Assembly: GCF_001005305.1 (NCBI RefSeq) | Contig: NZ_LBMH01000006.1 | Span: 186,001 to 250,000 of the forward strand | DNA length: 64,000 nt | Direction: 5' to 3' | Source of the DNA: Kordia zhangzhouensis | GTDB lineage: Bacteria; Bacteroidota; Bacteroidia; Flavobacteriales; Flavobacteriaceae | In this document: positions 54,772 to 64,000 of the stretch, one piece after another | How positions within the stretch are numbered: the stretch's first letter is position 1 | Layout: every line of letters starts with the position of its first letter | The notes under the pieces: generated by a model | The model's input: only the letters and a program-made list of their open reading frames with translations | What the model was told of the DNA's origin: nothing | Databases searched by the model: none | Translations under genes and position numbers: made by a program

Positions 54772-55725
54772 CTACATTGCCAAAATCACTTCTTTTTGCT
54801 TTTTAAATGGTTTCAAATCGTCTTCCGTCAGCGCTTTGTTAATCCATTCCAACGCTTTTTGTTTATCACCTCTGTGTGTAAATATCTGCGCTAAGCGATA
54901 ATATGCCCACGATACTGGCACTCCGTCTTTAGATGTGTAATTTGTGATATATAAATACAAGCATTTTTCTCCTTTTTCTAACTGGATATTGTAATCTGCA
55001 GCCACTTTTCCAATTTGATAATGCATGGCATTCCGTTGATGTTTTTTATGAGATCTTTCTATATTTTCAATAGCTTTTAATGGTTGATCTTGTTTTTCGT
55101 AGAGTTTAGTAAGTTTTTCATAGCAAGTTAATGATCCTCCTACTTCAATTGCTTTTTTATAAAATTTTTCAGCCAATTCAGGTTCATCATCATATTCATA
55201 AATGTAACCTTTTGCCAAATATCCATCAACTTTAGAAAGCTGTTCTAGCTCGTTTGCGTATTTCATAGACTTTTTAAAACTTCCGCCCAACAATCCTGGC
55301 AATTGCATGTACAGTTCAACCATTGCCCAGCGAACATCAATATGATTTGGATCAAGTTCTGCGGCACGCTTAAAAGAACTTTTAATATCTCCTATCAATC
55401 CTAACGCACGGAATTTATTCACGATTAATGCTTTCATCCCCATTGCTCCTCCATATTTGTAATGGTAATTTGCATTAGTGTCATCCATTTTAACCAAGCG
55501 TTCATAGTTTTCGATAGCTTCGTCCCATTTTTTTTGATATCCGTATGAATCTCCTAAAAGCTCAATTAATTCAACATCATTAGGCGCTTTTTTCAAAGCT
55601 TCTTTTAAAATTGTTTCTGCTTTTTGATATTGTTTTTTTTCAAATAATTGGGCAATACTTTCGGCAGTTGTTTGACTCCAAACACACATTGGAATACACA
55701 GGAGAAGTAAAAAATAATGCTTCAT
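54772..55725 (-). CDS. Exported tetratricopeptide-repeat protein
   Basis: A 317-residue protein with signal peptide MKHYFLLLLCIPMCVWSQ and at least five TPR units (KAETILKEALKKAPNDVELI, WDEAIENYERLVKMDDTNAN, FKRAAELDPNHIDVRWA, AEKFYKKAIEVGGS, KQKALEWINKALTEDD). It is probably a periplasmic scaffold. It is divergent from the large macroglobulin gene with a 237-nt gap. A TATCTTTG box on the minus strand (55765-55772) matches TAnnTTTG, but no -33 box is evident. Confidence 0.88.
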   Translation of the reverse strand: MKHYFLLLLCIPMCVWSQTTAESIAQLFEKKQYQKAETILKEALKKAPNDVELIELLGDSYGYQKKWDEAIENYERLVKMDDTNANYHYKYGGAMGMKALIVNKFRALGLIGDIKSSFKRAAELDPNHIDVRWAMVELYMQLPGLLGGSFKKSMKYANELEQLSKVDGYLAKGYIYEYDDEPELAEKFYKKAIEVGGSLTCYEKLTKLYEKQDQPLKAIENIERSHKKHQRNAMHYQIGKVAADYNIQLEKGEKCLYLYITNYTSKDGVPVSWAYYRLAQIFTHRGDKQKALEWINKALTEDDLKPFKKQKEVILAM

Positions 55726-55962
55726 TCGTTAATATATTTCTCTCTTTCTAAACAGTTATCATTCCAAAGATACTGTTTCCTTTAGTTATTATCATTTTTT
55801 CTTTTGGAATACTATTTGTTGACATCCATAAAATAATAACAAACTATTAAGACATGTTGTTAGCAAAATACGTATTTTAACATACGAGAAAATGCATTAA
55901 CACGTTTTGCAACACACAACGTATAAAGAGTATTTACATTGTGGTTTAATTTAAAAAAGAAC

Positions 55963-58900
55963 ATGAAACATATTTTTACCATATTTATGATTGTACTATT
56001 TAGTCAGTTTTCAAATGCCCAACAAACCTATCAACCTCAGTGGGAAGAAGTGCTGAATTTAGAAAAGAAAGGGTTGACCCAATCTGCTTTTAAAAAAGTA
56101 ACTGAAATTTACCAACAGGCAAAAAAAGAGCAAAACAACCCTCAAATTATCAAGGCTTTTCTTCACAAGGCAAAATATCAAATAATTTTGGAAGAAGATG
56201 CTCAGCTTACCATTATAACGGATTTACAAAACGAGATTGATTCTCAAAAAGGAGTTGCCAAAAATATTTTGCACAGTATTCTGGCAAATATATATTGGAA
56301 ATATTTACAAAATAATCGCTATCAGTTTTACAACCGTACCGAAACTACCGAAAAGGTAGATGCTACTGATTTTAGAACATGGGACTTAACAACTATTTTT
56401 AAAGAAATTATCTATCACTTTGATGCTTCATTAGCCAATACTACTTCTTTACAAAAACAAACGTTGTCTGCCTATAGCGAAATTCTTTATGAAGAAAAAG
56501 ACTCAAAAATATACCGCCCAACTGTATATGATTTACTAGCACATAATGCATTACAATTTTATAGAACAGATGAAAATACACTTACAAAACCAGCAGATGT
56601 TTTTGAAATTGACAACGAAGAATATTTATGTAATGCAGAGATGTTTGCCAATATATCTTTAACGACTAACGATCGTCTTTCTTTAGAATTTAAAGCCTTA
56701 GAAATATACCAAAACCTCATTCGTTTTCACCTAAAAGATACTACTCCAGAAGCGTTAATTGATGTAAATATTGAACGCTTGCAATATGTAGCGCAAAAAG
56801 CTGCTTTCGATAATTCTACCGAAAAACTAATACAAGCGTATCAAAACGAAAAAAACACCTATGCATCCCACCCTTTTTCAGGAATGTACGATGTAGAATC
56901 AGCCTTATTACATCAAGAACAAGCTGCCAAATATGATCCTAAAAAAGGAGATGCTTATCAATGGGAATATAACAAAGCAATTGAACTGTGTGAAGCTGTA
57001 ATTACCAAGTTTCCTACTAGTATTGCTGCTGAAAAATGTAAAACAATCCTACTTAGAATTAAACGTCCAGAAATTGACGTAAAAACTGAAAAGTATATCC
57101 CTATTGGACAAGTGTCTAAAGTGTATGTAAGATATAAAAACATTCCTCAACTTTATTTTTCAACACGCTCTATTACTGAAGAGCAGTACGTACGCTTATT
57201 GCAACTGTATCGTCGTGACGAACGATATGCTTTTATAAGCAAGCTACCGGTTAATCAACAATGGAATGTTAAACTTCCTACGGAGAATGACCATCAAATA
57301 CATAGTACCGAAATTGTAGTTCCTAAGCTAGCTAACGGATTTCATCTCATCATTGCTTCTCCCGATCAATCATTAAACAAAGACTTTCATGCTTACGGAA
57401 TTATTCAAGTAACAGATTTTGCTGTAACTCATAAAAAAGAAAGCCAAAACTATATTTTTCAAGTAACTGAACGAACAAACGGACAGCCAATAATAAATCA
57501 AGAAGTAACCATATCTTATCAAATGGGATATGAAAAAAATAAGATTCGTAAAACGTTTACTACAGACCGTACAGGAAGCTTTGTCCTTGAAGGAAATAGA
57601 CATCGTAATTTTAGAAATATTTCTGTGAGTATTGAAACTGAAAAAGACCGGGCTTATTTTTCAAATGTAGGCTACTTTTATACCCAATCCCAAAACAAGG
57701 AAAAACCTCGAAAAAATTTATTCTTATTCACAGACAGAAGTATTTACAGACCTTCTCAAATTGTTCATTTTAAAGGAATTTTGATTGAAAAAGAAGAGAA
57801 TACATCCTCCATATTGAGTAAACAAACCATAACGGTTACTTTATACGATGCTAACGGCCAAAAAGTACAAACACAAACGCTACTGACCAACGAATATGGT
57901 TCTATTAAAGGAGAATTTGTGATTCCTAATAGCGGATTAACCGGTTTATACCAACTTTCTGGATTCTTAAATGATTCGAGTATTGGCTATGCAAGCTTTT
58001 CTGTAGAAGAATATAAACGTCCAAAATTTGAAGCTGAATTTTTACCAATCACAGAAACGTACTCTGTAAATGACACTGTTACTGTTAAAGGGAAAGCAAT
58101 CGCTTTTGCTGGAAGTGCTATTTCGGATGCTAAAGTAACATATTCTGTGCAACGCACACCTAGCTATCCGCAATGGTCGTATTGGAGATTTCCGTACTTG
58201 AACACTTCTTCACAACAAATTGTAAGCGGTGAGACAACTACAGACGCAACAGGGAATTTTATGATTGATTTTAAAGCAATTCCAGATTCAAAAATTGACA
58301 AAAATCTACAACCAACTTTTGCTTATAAAATTACAGCAGACATAACCGATATTAATGGAGAGACTCGTAGTACATATACAACTGTGTATGTTGGCTACCA
58401 TCGTATAACTGCAAATGTTTCCATTCCAAAAAAATTAGATACTTCAAGAAAAGATTACAATGTTGAAGTGAATACCCATAATCTGAATGGAGAAAAAGTT
58501 CCTGCCCAAGGAATTCTCACTATTCACAAATTGCAAGCTCCAAAGCGTATTTTACGCAAACGAGTATTGCCAATTCCAGACTTACCTAGCATACAACAGG
58601 ATGAATTTGTACAATTGTTTCCTCATGAAGCATTTTCTGAAGAAGAACAAACATTTCAATATTGGGAAAAAGGAAAAGAAGTATTACATGAAACTTTTGA
58701 TACTGAAAAATCAAGCAAACTATCTTTAGGAAAAATAAAGCGCTGGGAAACTGGAAAATATGTAGTGACATTTACAACAACTGATGCAAATGGTATTGTA
58801 GTAAAAGATATTGCTTATACCGAGGTGTGGAATCCAAAAGAAAATGATGCTTCCGATCAAGCTATTTTGGAAGTGTTTACAGATAAAGACTCATACACAC

Positions 58901-61900
58901 CCAACAACGAAGTAGTCGTTACCTTAAAGTCTGCCGTAAAAGGACTGCATGTTTTTGTGGATATTGAAAAAAATCATCGCATTGTAGAATCCTATATGAT
59001 TACATTACAAGGAGAACAAAAAACTCTTCGCGTTCCTGTTTCTAAAGAAGATGAAGGAGGATTCAGGATACATTGTTCTGCTACGATTTTTAATAGTTTT
59101 GTTTACAAGGAAATCCCTGTAATGGTTGCATATCCTACAACCGACTTAACTATTGAAACACGCACCTTTAGAGATAAATTGAAACCTGCGCAAGAAGAAA
59201 CGTGGAGTTTTACCATTAAAGGAAGTAAAGGAGAAAAAGTAGCTGCAGAGATGCTCGCTAGCATGTACGATGCTTCGTTAGATGAATTTCGTTCGCATTA
59301 TTGGGACTTTTCACCCATAGCACAACCTTTTTATTATAGCACTATAAGCATCAGTGCTAAAGAAAGCTTTGATCTTGAAAATTTCAATGAGCACCAAACA
59401 ATTCCGTACCCAAATTATGTTACACAAAATTATGACCGTTTGAATTGGTTTGGATTTTATTTACATAATCAAAGGCGTATGTACAACAAAGGTTATCTAC
59501 AAGAAACAGCAAGTACACAACGCTTAATGAGCTTAAGTGTGAAAGATGATATTGAATTTGAAGAGGATGTTTATCTTGGTTTTGCCTCAGGAAGAACTTC
59601 TATAAAAGAACAGGAACTTACTCAATCATTAAAAGGACAAGCTGCGGGCATAAACGTAGAGGCTAACAACGAAAACACAAAAGAAGCAGCCATTGTTCCT
59701 CGAAAAAATCTGCAAGAAACTGCGTTTTTTTATCCTCAATTACATACTGATAATGAAGGAAATGTCACGTTTAGCTTTACCACTCCGGAAGCATTGACCA
59801 AATGGAATGTTCAATTATTAGCACACACAAAAGAATTGCATTCGGCAGTAAAAACATTATCTACTGTGACACAAAAGGAATTGATGGTATTGCCTAATGT
59901 ACCACGCTTTTTCCGTGAAGGCGATAAAATTGTTGTGAGTACAAAAATTTCCAATCTTTCTGATAAAAAATTAAGTGGTCAAGCCATGTTGCAATTGGTG
60001 GATCCGCTGACAGGAAATGATATTAATCCTGCGTTATTTCCACGCTTAGGCGAGCCTGAGCAATCGTTTTCGGTTGATGCAAAAGGCAATACTCAAGTTT
60101 CATGGTTATTGTACATTCCGAGCTCTATTCAAGCAGTACAATATACAATTACAGCCAAAGCAAATGAATTTAGCGATGGTGAACAAAATGCGTTGCCAGT
60201 ATTATCCAACAGAATGTTAGTTACCGAAACATTGCCAATGTGGATTCGTTCTAACGAGACAAAAACATTTACGTTGGACAAACTAAAAAATAATACCTCA
60301 ACTACGCTCAAACACCATAAATTGAGCTTAGAAATGACCTCAAATCCTGCTTGGTATGCAGTACAAGCATTGCCTTATTTGATGGAGTATCCGTATGAGT
60401 GCGCTGAGCAAACTTTTGCTCGTTATTATGCAAATGCGTTAGCAAGCCATATTGCGAATAGCAATCCGCGAATTCAACAGGTATTTGAACAATGGAAATC
60501 TTCAGACGCTTTGTTGAGTAATTTAGAGAAAAACCAAGAATTAAAATCTTTAATTATTCAGGAAACTCCTTGGGTTCGAGATGCATTATCGGAAAGTGAA
60601 CAGAAAAAACGTATCGCTTTATTATTTGACTTGAATCGTATGAAGAATGAACAAAATAATACCCTTCGAAAATTATCTCAGATGCAATTGCCATCAGGTG
60701 GATTTCCTTGGTTTTCTGGCGGACGTGAAAATCGATTTGTTACCCAACATATTATTACAGGTTTAGGCCATTTACATAAGCTTGGCGTACAAACTAAAGA
60801 CAATAATGAACTTACTTCCGTAATTCAAAATGCAATCACTTATTTGGATGCTGCTTTTGTACAAGAGTATAAAGATATTCGAAAGTACAGTGAAACTGTA
60901 GATCTTTCCAAAGATCACTTATCATACATGCAATTGCACTATTTGTACATGCGAAGTTTTTATAAAGACATATCAATGTCTGAAGAAGTGGCTAAGATTG
61001 CAGATTATTATTTGGGGCAAATTGATAAGTATTGGTTAAGTAGAAACTTATTTTCCAAAGGAATGATGGCATTGGTTTCTCACCGTATGAATCGTTCAAA
61101 AACGGCACAAGCTATTATTCGTTCGTTAGAAGAAAATAGTATTACAAGTGACGAGTTAGGTATGTATTGGAAAGCCAATACACCTTCATGGTATTGGTAC
61201 CAAGCTCCTGTTGAAACGCAGGCTTTACTAATTGAAGCATTTGCTGAAATTTCGAATGATATTACAATCGTAGATAATTTGAAAATCTGGTTATTAAAAC
61301 ACAAACAAACCAACCGTTGGGCAACCACCAAAGCAACTTCAGATGCAGTGTACGCACTTTTATTACAAGGAAGCGATTGGCTATCTGTAACAGAAATGGT
61401 AGAGGTAACAATTGGAAATCAAAAAGTAACACCTGCCAACTTAGAAGATGTAAAAATAGAAGCTGGAACTGGGTATTATAAAACTTCTTGGAACGAAAAT
61501 GACATCAATTCAAAAATGGCAACAGTTACCTTATCTAAAAAGGATAAAGGAATTGCTTGGGGCGGATTGTATTGGCAATATTTTGAAGACTTAGATAACA
61601 TCACTTCCGCAGAAACTTCATTGAAGCTTGATAAAAAATTATTCAAACGCACGTATGGAGATACCGGTGAAATTATTACAGAAATTACAGAGAATACGGT
61701 ATTGGAAGTTGGTGACTTGATACGTGTTCGAATTGAACTACGAAATGATAGACCGATGGAGTTTGTGCATATGAAAGATATGCGCGCATCAGGTGTGGAA
61801 CCTGTTAATGTATTATCGCAATACAAATGGCAAGATGGGCTAGGTTATTACGAGAGTACAAAAGATGCTAGCACAAACTTTTTCTTTGACTATTTGCCTA

Positions 61901-62037
61901 AAGGAGTTTTTGTTTTTGAGTATGACTTACGTGTCAATAATAAAGGAGAATTTTCTAATGGAATTACAACGATTCAAAGTATGTATGCTCCTGAGTTTAG
62001 TAGTCATAGCAAAGGGGAACGCATTGAAGTAAAGTAA
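55963..62037 (+). CDS. Large alpha-2-macroglobulin-like protein with thioester motif
   Basis: A 2024-residue envelope protein; start at 55963 (MKHIFTIFMIVLFSQFSNAQ signal peptide) rather than the TTG 8 codons upstream. N-terminal helical region (to about 370), repeated macroglobulin beta domains including the MG2 hallmark FTDRSIYRPSQIVHFKG (about 588), the A2M domain FFYPQLHTDNEGNVTFSF (about 1253) with WNVQLLAHT, a helical thioester domain with YPYECAEQTFARYYAN (Cys1480, Gln1483) and a C-terminal receptor-like domain. The C-x-E-Q motif can form the protease-trapping thioester. A SusC-plug-like segment SLKGQAAGINVEANNEN (about 1224-1240) is inserted just before the A2M domain. It may trap proteases or tether surface factors. 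Confidence 0.93.
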   Translation: MKHIFTIFMIVLFSQFSNAQQTYQPQWEEVLNLEKKGLTQSAFKKVTEIYQQAKKEQNNPQIIKAFLHKAKYQIILEEDAQLTIITDLQNEIDSQKGVAKNILHSILANIYWKYLQNNRYQFYNRTETTEKVDATDFRTWDLTTIFKEIIYHFDASLANTTSLQKQTLSAYSEILYEEKDSKIYRPTVYDLLAHNALQFYRTDENTLTKPADVFEIDNEEYLCNAEMFANISLTTNDRLSLEFKALEIYQNLIRFHLKDTTPEALIDVNIERLQYVAQKAAFDNSTEKLIQAYQNEKNTYASHPFSGMYDVESALLHQEQAAKYDPKKGDAYQWEYNKAIELCEAVITKFPTSIAAEKCKTILLRIKRPEIDVKTEKYIPIGQVSKVYVRYKNIPQLYFSTRSITEEQYVRLLQLYRRDERYAFISKLPVNQQWNVKLPTENDHQIHSTEIVVPKLANGFHLIIASPDQSLNKDFHAYGIIQVTDFAVTHKKESQNYIFQVTERTNGQPIINQEVTISYQMGYEKNKIRKTFTTDRTGSFVLEGNRHRNFRNISVSIETEKDRAYFSNVGYFYTQSQNKEKPRKNLFLFTDRSIYRPSQIVHFKGILIEKEENTSSILSKQTITVTLYDANGQKVQTQTLLTNEYGSIKGEFVIPNSGLTGLYQLSGFLNDSSIGYASFSVEEYKRPKFEAEFLPITETYSVNDTVTVKGKAIAFAGSAISDAKVTYSVQRTPSYPQWSYWRFPYLNTSSQQIVSGETTTDATGNFMIDFKAIPDSKIDKNLQPTFAYKITADITDINGETRSTYTTVYVGYHRITANVSIPKKLDTSRKDYNVEVNTHNLNGEKVPAQGILTIHKLQAPKRILRKRVLPIPDLPSIQQDEFVQLFPHEAFSEEEQTFQYWEKGKEVLHETFDTEKSSKLSLGKIKRWETGKYVVTFTTTDANGIVVKDIAYTEVWNPKENDASDQAILEVFTDKDSYTPNNEVVVTLKSAVKGLHVFVDIEKNHRIVESYMITLQGEQKTLRVPVSKEDEGGFRIHCSATIFNSFVYKEIPVMVAYPTTDLTIETRTFRDKLKPAQEETWSFTIKGSKGEKVAAEMLASMYDASLDEFRSHYWDFSPIAQPFYYSTISISAKESFDLENFNEHQTIPYPNYVTQNYDRLNWFGFYLHNQRRMYNKGYLQETASTQRLMSLSVKDDIEFEEDVYLGFASGRTSIKEQELTQSLKGQAAGINVEANNENTKEAAIVPRKNLQETAFFYPQLHTDNEGNVTFSFTTPEALTKWNVQLLAHTKELHSAVKTLSTVTQKELMVLPNVPRFFREGDKIVVSTKISNLSDKKLSGQAMLQLVDPLTGNDINPALFPRLGEPEQSFSVDAKGNTQVSWLLYIPSSIQAVQYTITAKANEFSDGEQNALPVLSNRMLVTETLPMWIRSNETKTFTLDKLKNNTSTTLKHHKLSLEMTSNPAWYAVQALPYLMEYPYECAEQTFARYYANALASHIANSNPRIQQVFEQWKSSDALLSNLEKNQELKSLIIQETPWVRDALSESEQKKRIALLFDLNRMKNEQNNTLRKLSQMQLPSGGFPWFSGGRENRFVTQHIITGLGHLHKLGVQTKDNNELTSVIQNAITYLDAAFVQEYKDIRKYSETVDLSKDHLSYMQLHYLYMRSFYKDISMSEEVAKIADYYLGQIDKYWLSRNLFSKGMMALVSHRMNRSKTAQAIIRSLEENSITSDELGMYWKANTPSWYWYQAPVETQALLIEAFAEISNDITIVDNLKIWLLKHKQTNRWATTKATSDAVYALLLQGSDWLSVTEMVEVTIGNQKVTPANLEDVKIEAGTGYYKTSWNENDINSKMATVTLSKKDKGIAWGGLYWQYFEDLDNITSAETSLKLDKKLFKRTYGDTGEIITEITENTVLEVGDLIRVRIELRNDRPMEFVHMKDMRASGVEPVNVLSQYKWQDGLGYYESTKDASTNFFFDYLPKGVFVFEYDLRVNNKGEFSNGITTIQSMYAPEFSSHSKGERIEVK

Positions 62038-62062
62038 TCTTCGTATACATAAAAAATAAAAA

Positions 62063-62136
62063 ACTGTCTGAAAGCTTTTTGGAAATATCATTTTGAATGT
62101 TTGGTTCAATCTGACAAAACTAAGTTTTCAGACAGT
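62063..62136 (+). repeat. 11-bp inverted repeat enclosing 52 nt after the macroglobulin gene
   Basis: ACTGTCTGAAA (62063-62073) and TTTCAGACAGT (62126-62136) are perfectly complementary and enclose 52 nt. It starts 25 nt after the stop. It could be an imperfect terminator with a large loop or a short degenerate element; no clear target-site duplication flanks it. Confidence 0.5.
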
Positions 62137-62144
62137 CTATTTAT

Positions 62145-62178
62145 AATAGAACTCTTTTTTGATTAAAAGAGTTCTATT
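62145..62178. terminator. 14-bp hairpin between convergent genes
   Basis: AATAGAACTCTTTT (62145-62158) pairs perfectly with AAAAGAGTTCTATT (62165-62178) around a 6-nt loop. It sits between the macroglobulin stop and the stop of the small acidic gene. T runs lie within the arms rather than after them, so efficiency as an intrinsic terminator is uncertain. Confidence 0.6.
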
Positions 62179-62193
62179 GATATGAGTATATCA

Positions 62194-62577
62194 TTATATC
62201 TTTTCTAGAGAGATGATTGTACGAATGCTAATCAACATATCTTCATCGTCATCATCTGCTACATTCTCAGTGATATAAGTAACTTTAAACTTCTTCCCTA
62301 CAAATGATTTATCGGCAAGGTTGAACGCTTTTTTTACTTCAGGAGCCAATTTATCAAAAACGATATCACTTTCTTCTCCATCATTATCCATGTACGTAAA
62401 TACAAATAATGTATCGTCCATACCTGTAAAAGTTGCTGTAATTACAACTGGCTCTTCTTGTTCCTCACTTTCTACTTCTTCAACTGCTTCTTCCTCTTCA
62501 TTTTCTTGTGCAACGCAAGTATAAGTACTCACAAAAAATGCAAAAAGAAATAACGGTACTAATTTTAATTTTTTCAT
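62194..62577 (-). CDS. Small exported acidic protein of unknown function
   Basis: A 127-residue protein with a signal peptide (KKLKLVPLFLFAFFVSTYT, cleavage near CVAQ) and a very acidic stretch after it (ENEEEEAVEEVESEEQEE, about residues 26-43). Then comes a small beta domain (VVITATFTGMDDTLFVFTYM and VGKKFKVTYITENV). Another acidic run (ADDDDEDM) precedes the end. It may bind cations or calcium. No family is recognised. Confidence 0.72.
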   Translation of the reverse strand: MKKLKLVPLFLFAFFVSTYTCVAQENEEEEAVEEVESEEQEEPVVITATFTGMDDTLFVFTYMDNDGEESDIVFDKLAPEVKKAFNLADKSFVGKKFKVTYITENVADDDDEDMLISIRTIISLEKI

Positions 62578-62680
62578 TGTTTTTAATTTAAAAGTTTTGT
62601 TGTTTGTATGCTATCTATAATCTTGTTGCTTCGAAAAGCATTAATAAGACCCCAAAGTCGTAGGTAGGTCACTATTTTTT

Positions 62681-63148
62681 TTAATCTACATCTTGATGAT
62701 AACTAAGAGGCGTTGCATCTTCTGGTGGATTGAAAAAGGAATAGAGTTTTGATGTAAAAATCAACTCCATTTTAGACCGTTTTCCTTTCTTTTCGCTAAT
62801 GGCCGCACACGTAGTATTAATTTGATTTTTAACATTTTGATCAAAAAGTTTTCTGTTCTTATAGAAATACTCTGAAAAAACTAAGAATGCTTTTTGTGCT
62901 TCTACATTTCTTGCAATTAGGTCTTTGACTGTTTTTGCAATTGAGGCTTCTTCTTCTTTACTGGTTGAATATTTACACCAGTATTTTTGTAAAAAAGCTG
63001 CAACTTTCAATTTCTCTTCACGCCCAATAGCTTTATCGGCCATTGCCATAGCATAAAAAAGATGAGCTATCGCCACATAGTGACTAGCACTTTTGGTGGT
63101 TGGCTCATTCATACTAGTCGTTTTTTCTTGATACATAATATGCGTCAT
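62681..63148 (-). CDS. Small cytoplasmic protein, possibly TerB-like
   Basis: A 155-residue soluble protein without signal peptide. The segment HLFYAMAMADKAIGREEKLK resembles the start of TerB-like helical domains (A-x-AD-x-x-x-x-x-EE), and the rest is helical with conserved-looking aromatic residues (FLVFSEYFYKNRKLFD). The start could also be at the internal Met of TTSMNEPTTKS, 12 codons later. Identity is tentative. Confidence 0.55.
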   Translation of the reverse strand: MTHIMYQEKTTSMNEPTTKSASHYVAIAHLFYAMAMADKAIGREEKLKVAAFLQKYWCKYSTSKEEEASIAKTVKDLIARNVEAQKAFLVFSEYFYKNRKLFDQNVKNQINTTCAAISEKKGKRSKMELIFTSKLYSFFNPPEDATPLSYHQDVD

Positions 63149-63294
63149 TAGTGTTTAAATAAGATAAATCTTGAACTTTTTTTAATCTTCATATATACAA
63201 AAATTGATACATGATGTTATAGGACACCAAATTTTGATTAGGTCACTTTTTAAAAACAGTAAATCATTCAAAATTATCTTTAACATCAATAAAA

Positions 63295-64000
63295 TCAATG
63301 TTTAAGAAATTGTATTATGTATGCGATTAGTACACTAACGATTAGTCCAAGGTTTACTTTGGCAAGATCTTTAGCAATTAACTTATACGATTTTTTTAAT
63401 TGCTCTTTTTGAAGAGTATATCCAAGAGCAAGTTCTCTTCCTGCCAATATTCCTATAAAAGCCCAAGTTGTACTCATAGGAATAGAACTGATATTTCCTA
63501 AAACAAGTAGTAAGATTCCATAAGTAAAATCTATAATTGTAGCCGAGCGAATGTTGGCAGTATTCGATTTCTTATTAACAATATCTTGAATACTTCCTCC
63601 TCTATTTTTAAATATGTACGCCATGATTGTTAAGATGATTCCCAATGCAATCAGCAGTTCTATAACGGTAAGCTGTCTTGGTAGAAAAACAAATATATTG
63701 GCAAAATCTTGAATTAACCATTGTGACCATAAAAACCCTGTAGAAAACCACTGAGCAACCAACCAATAGTGATGTTGTTTCTTAACATTCATAAGTCTTA
63801 TGGATGCACGTGATTCAATTTTTTTAGAAATAAAACCATATAATAGCATAGCAGATACAAATGCAATTGCGTATCCTAAAACAGATTTAAGAATCATCTT
63901 TTCTATAATTTGACTAGAAGAAAATATACTTAAAATCATAAATGTGGTACTGACAGGAATTCCAAATCTAGTTATTACCAACAAACAAAGAGGTGCTAAA
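63295..64000 (-). CDS. PiT-like inorganic phosphate transporter family protein (5' end beyond right edge)
   Basis: About 235 codons of an integral membrane protein, continuing past the right edge. Twin segments FGIPVSTTFMILSIF and ISSIPMSTTWAFIGILAG are the two copies of the P-(V/M)-S-T-T signature of PiT transporters, each in one half of the inverted-repeat fold. Between them is a soluble loop (NRGGSIQDIVNKKSN). PiT proteins move phosphate with Na+ or H+ across the inner membrane. The N-terminal region with the first repeat is partly missing, so substrate cannot be judged. The gap to its downstream neighbour (63149-63294) shows nothing specific. Confidence 0.7.
   Translation of the reverse strand, partial: LAPLCLLVITRFGIPVSTTFMILSIFSSSQIIEKMILKSVLGYAIAFVSAMLLYGFISKKIESRASIRLMNVKKQHHYWLVAQWFSTGFLWSQWLIQDFANIFVFLPRQLTVIELLIALGIILTIMAYIFKNRGGSIQDIVNKKSNTANIRSATIIDFTYGILLLVLGNISSIPMSTTWAFIGILAGRELALGYTLQKEQLKKSYKLIAKDLAKVNLGLIVSVLIAYIIQFLKH

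Noticed and set aside
58487-58729. 80-codon frame inside the macroglobulin gene
   Set aside because: It is a shifted frame of the large protein, with no start signal or homology.

Overview
The window is chromosomal DNA of a low-GC Bacteroidota bacterium, almost certainly a flavobacterium. The evidence is the S12-to-L17 ribosomal super-operon with no tuf, adk or map genes, two SusC/SusD outer-membrane uptake loci, many lipoproteins with short Bacteroidota-type signal peptides, a type IX secretion (T9SS) tail remnant, a TTTG/TAnnTTTG promoter, and an almost complete lack of Shine-Dalgarno sequences. The SusC leader peptides (MRTKF.G.LTL.LAL.VQ) resemble marine Flavobacteriaceae such as Kordia, but the genus cannot be proved from this sequence.

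Layout. (1) 1-6716, minus strand: housekeeping genes gltA (partial), eno and carA, interleaved with a DUF350/transglutaminase-like pair, a small lipoprotein and an FkbM methyltransferase. (2) 6797-23887, minus strand: a 31-gene translation operon, rpsL-rpsG-fusA-rpsJ-(S10/spc/alpha clusters)-rpoA-rplQ. It starts at a textbook Bacteroidota promoter (about 23934-23964) and ends at an intrinsic terminator (6741-6773). (3) 24071-25756: a divergent Omp85/TpsB-like outer-membrane protein. (4) 26014-39364, plus strand: two consecutive SusCD loci, each ending in surface lipoproteins that share a four-cysteine DSYGDGW domain. The loci have near-identical promoter/leader blocks. The 1.1-kb spacer between them holds a decayed T9SS substrate tail. 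(5) 39430-55725: a mixed region with rRNA methyltransferase, rhomboid protease, RarA, RadC, Mpl, PaiB-like and DUF1569 proteins, two different 2OG-Fe(II) oxygenases, a cyclase-family hydrolase and several lipoproteins. (6) 55963-62037: a 2024-residue alpha-2-macroglobulin-like protein with a CxEQ thioester motif and a short SusC-plug-like segment. (7) Small unknown genes and a PiT-like permease cut by the right edge.

The strongest new observation concerns the translation operon. Nearly all junctions are 25 nt or less. The only five long junctions (60-136 nt) all carry nested inverted repeats, placed just upstream of rplC (a terminator-shaped attenuator), rpsH (S8), rpsK (S11), rpsD (S4) and rplQ (L17). 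S8 and S4 are classic autoregulators elsewhere, and L4 acts by attenuation in the S10 operon, so these look like ribosomal-protein leader RNAs relocated inside one long operon. Other leads are the DSYGDGW lipoprotein family tied to two enzyme-free SusCD loci, the T9SS tail remnant, the plug motif inside the macroglobulin, and possible leaderless starts for rarA and rlmB.
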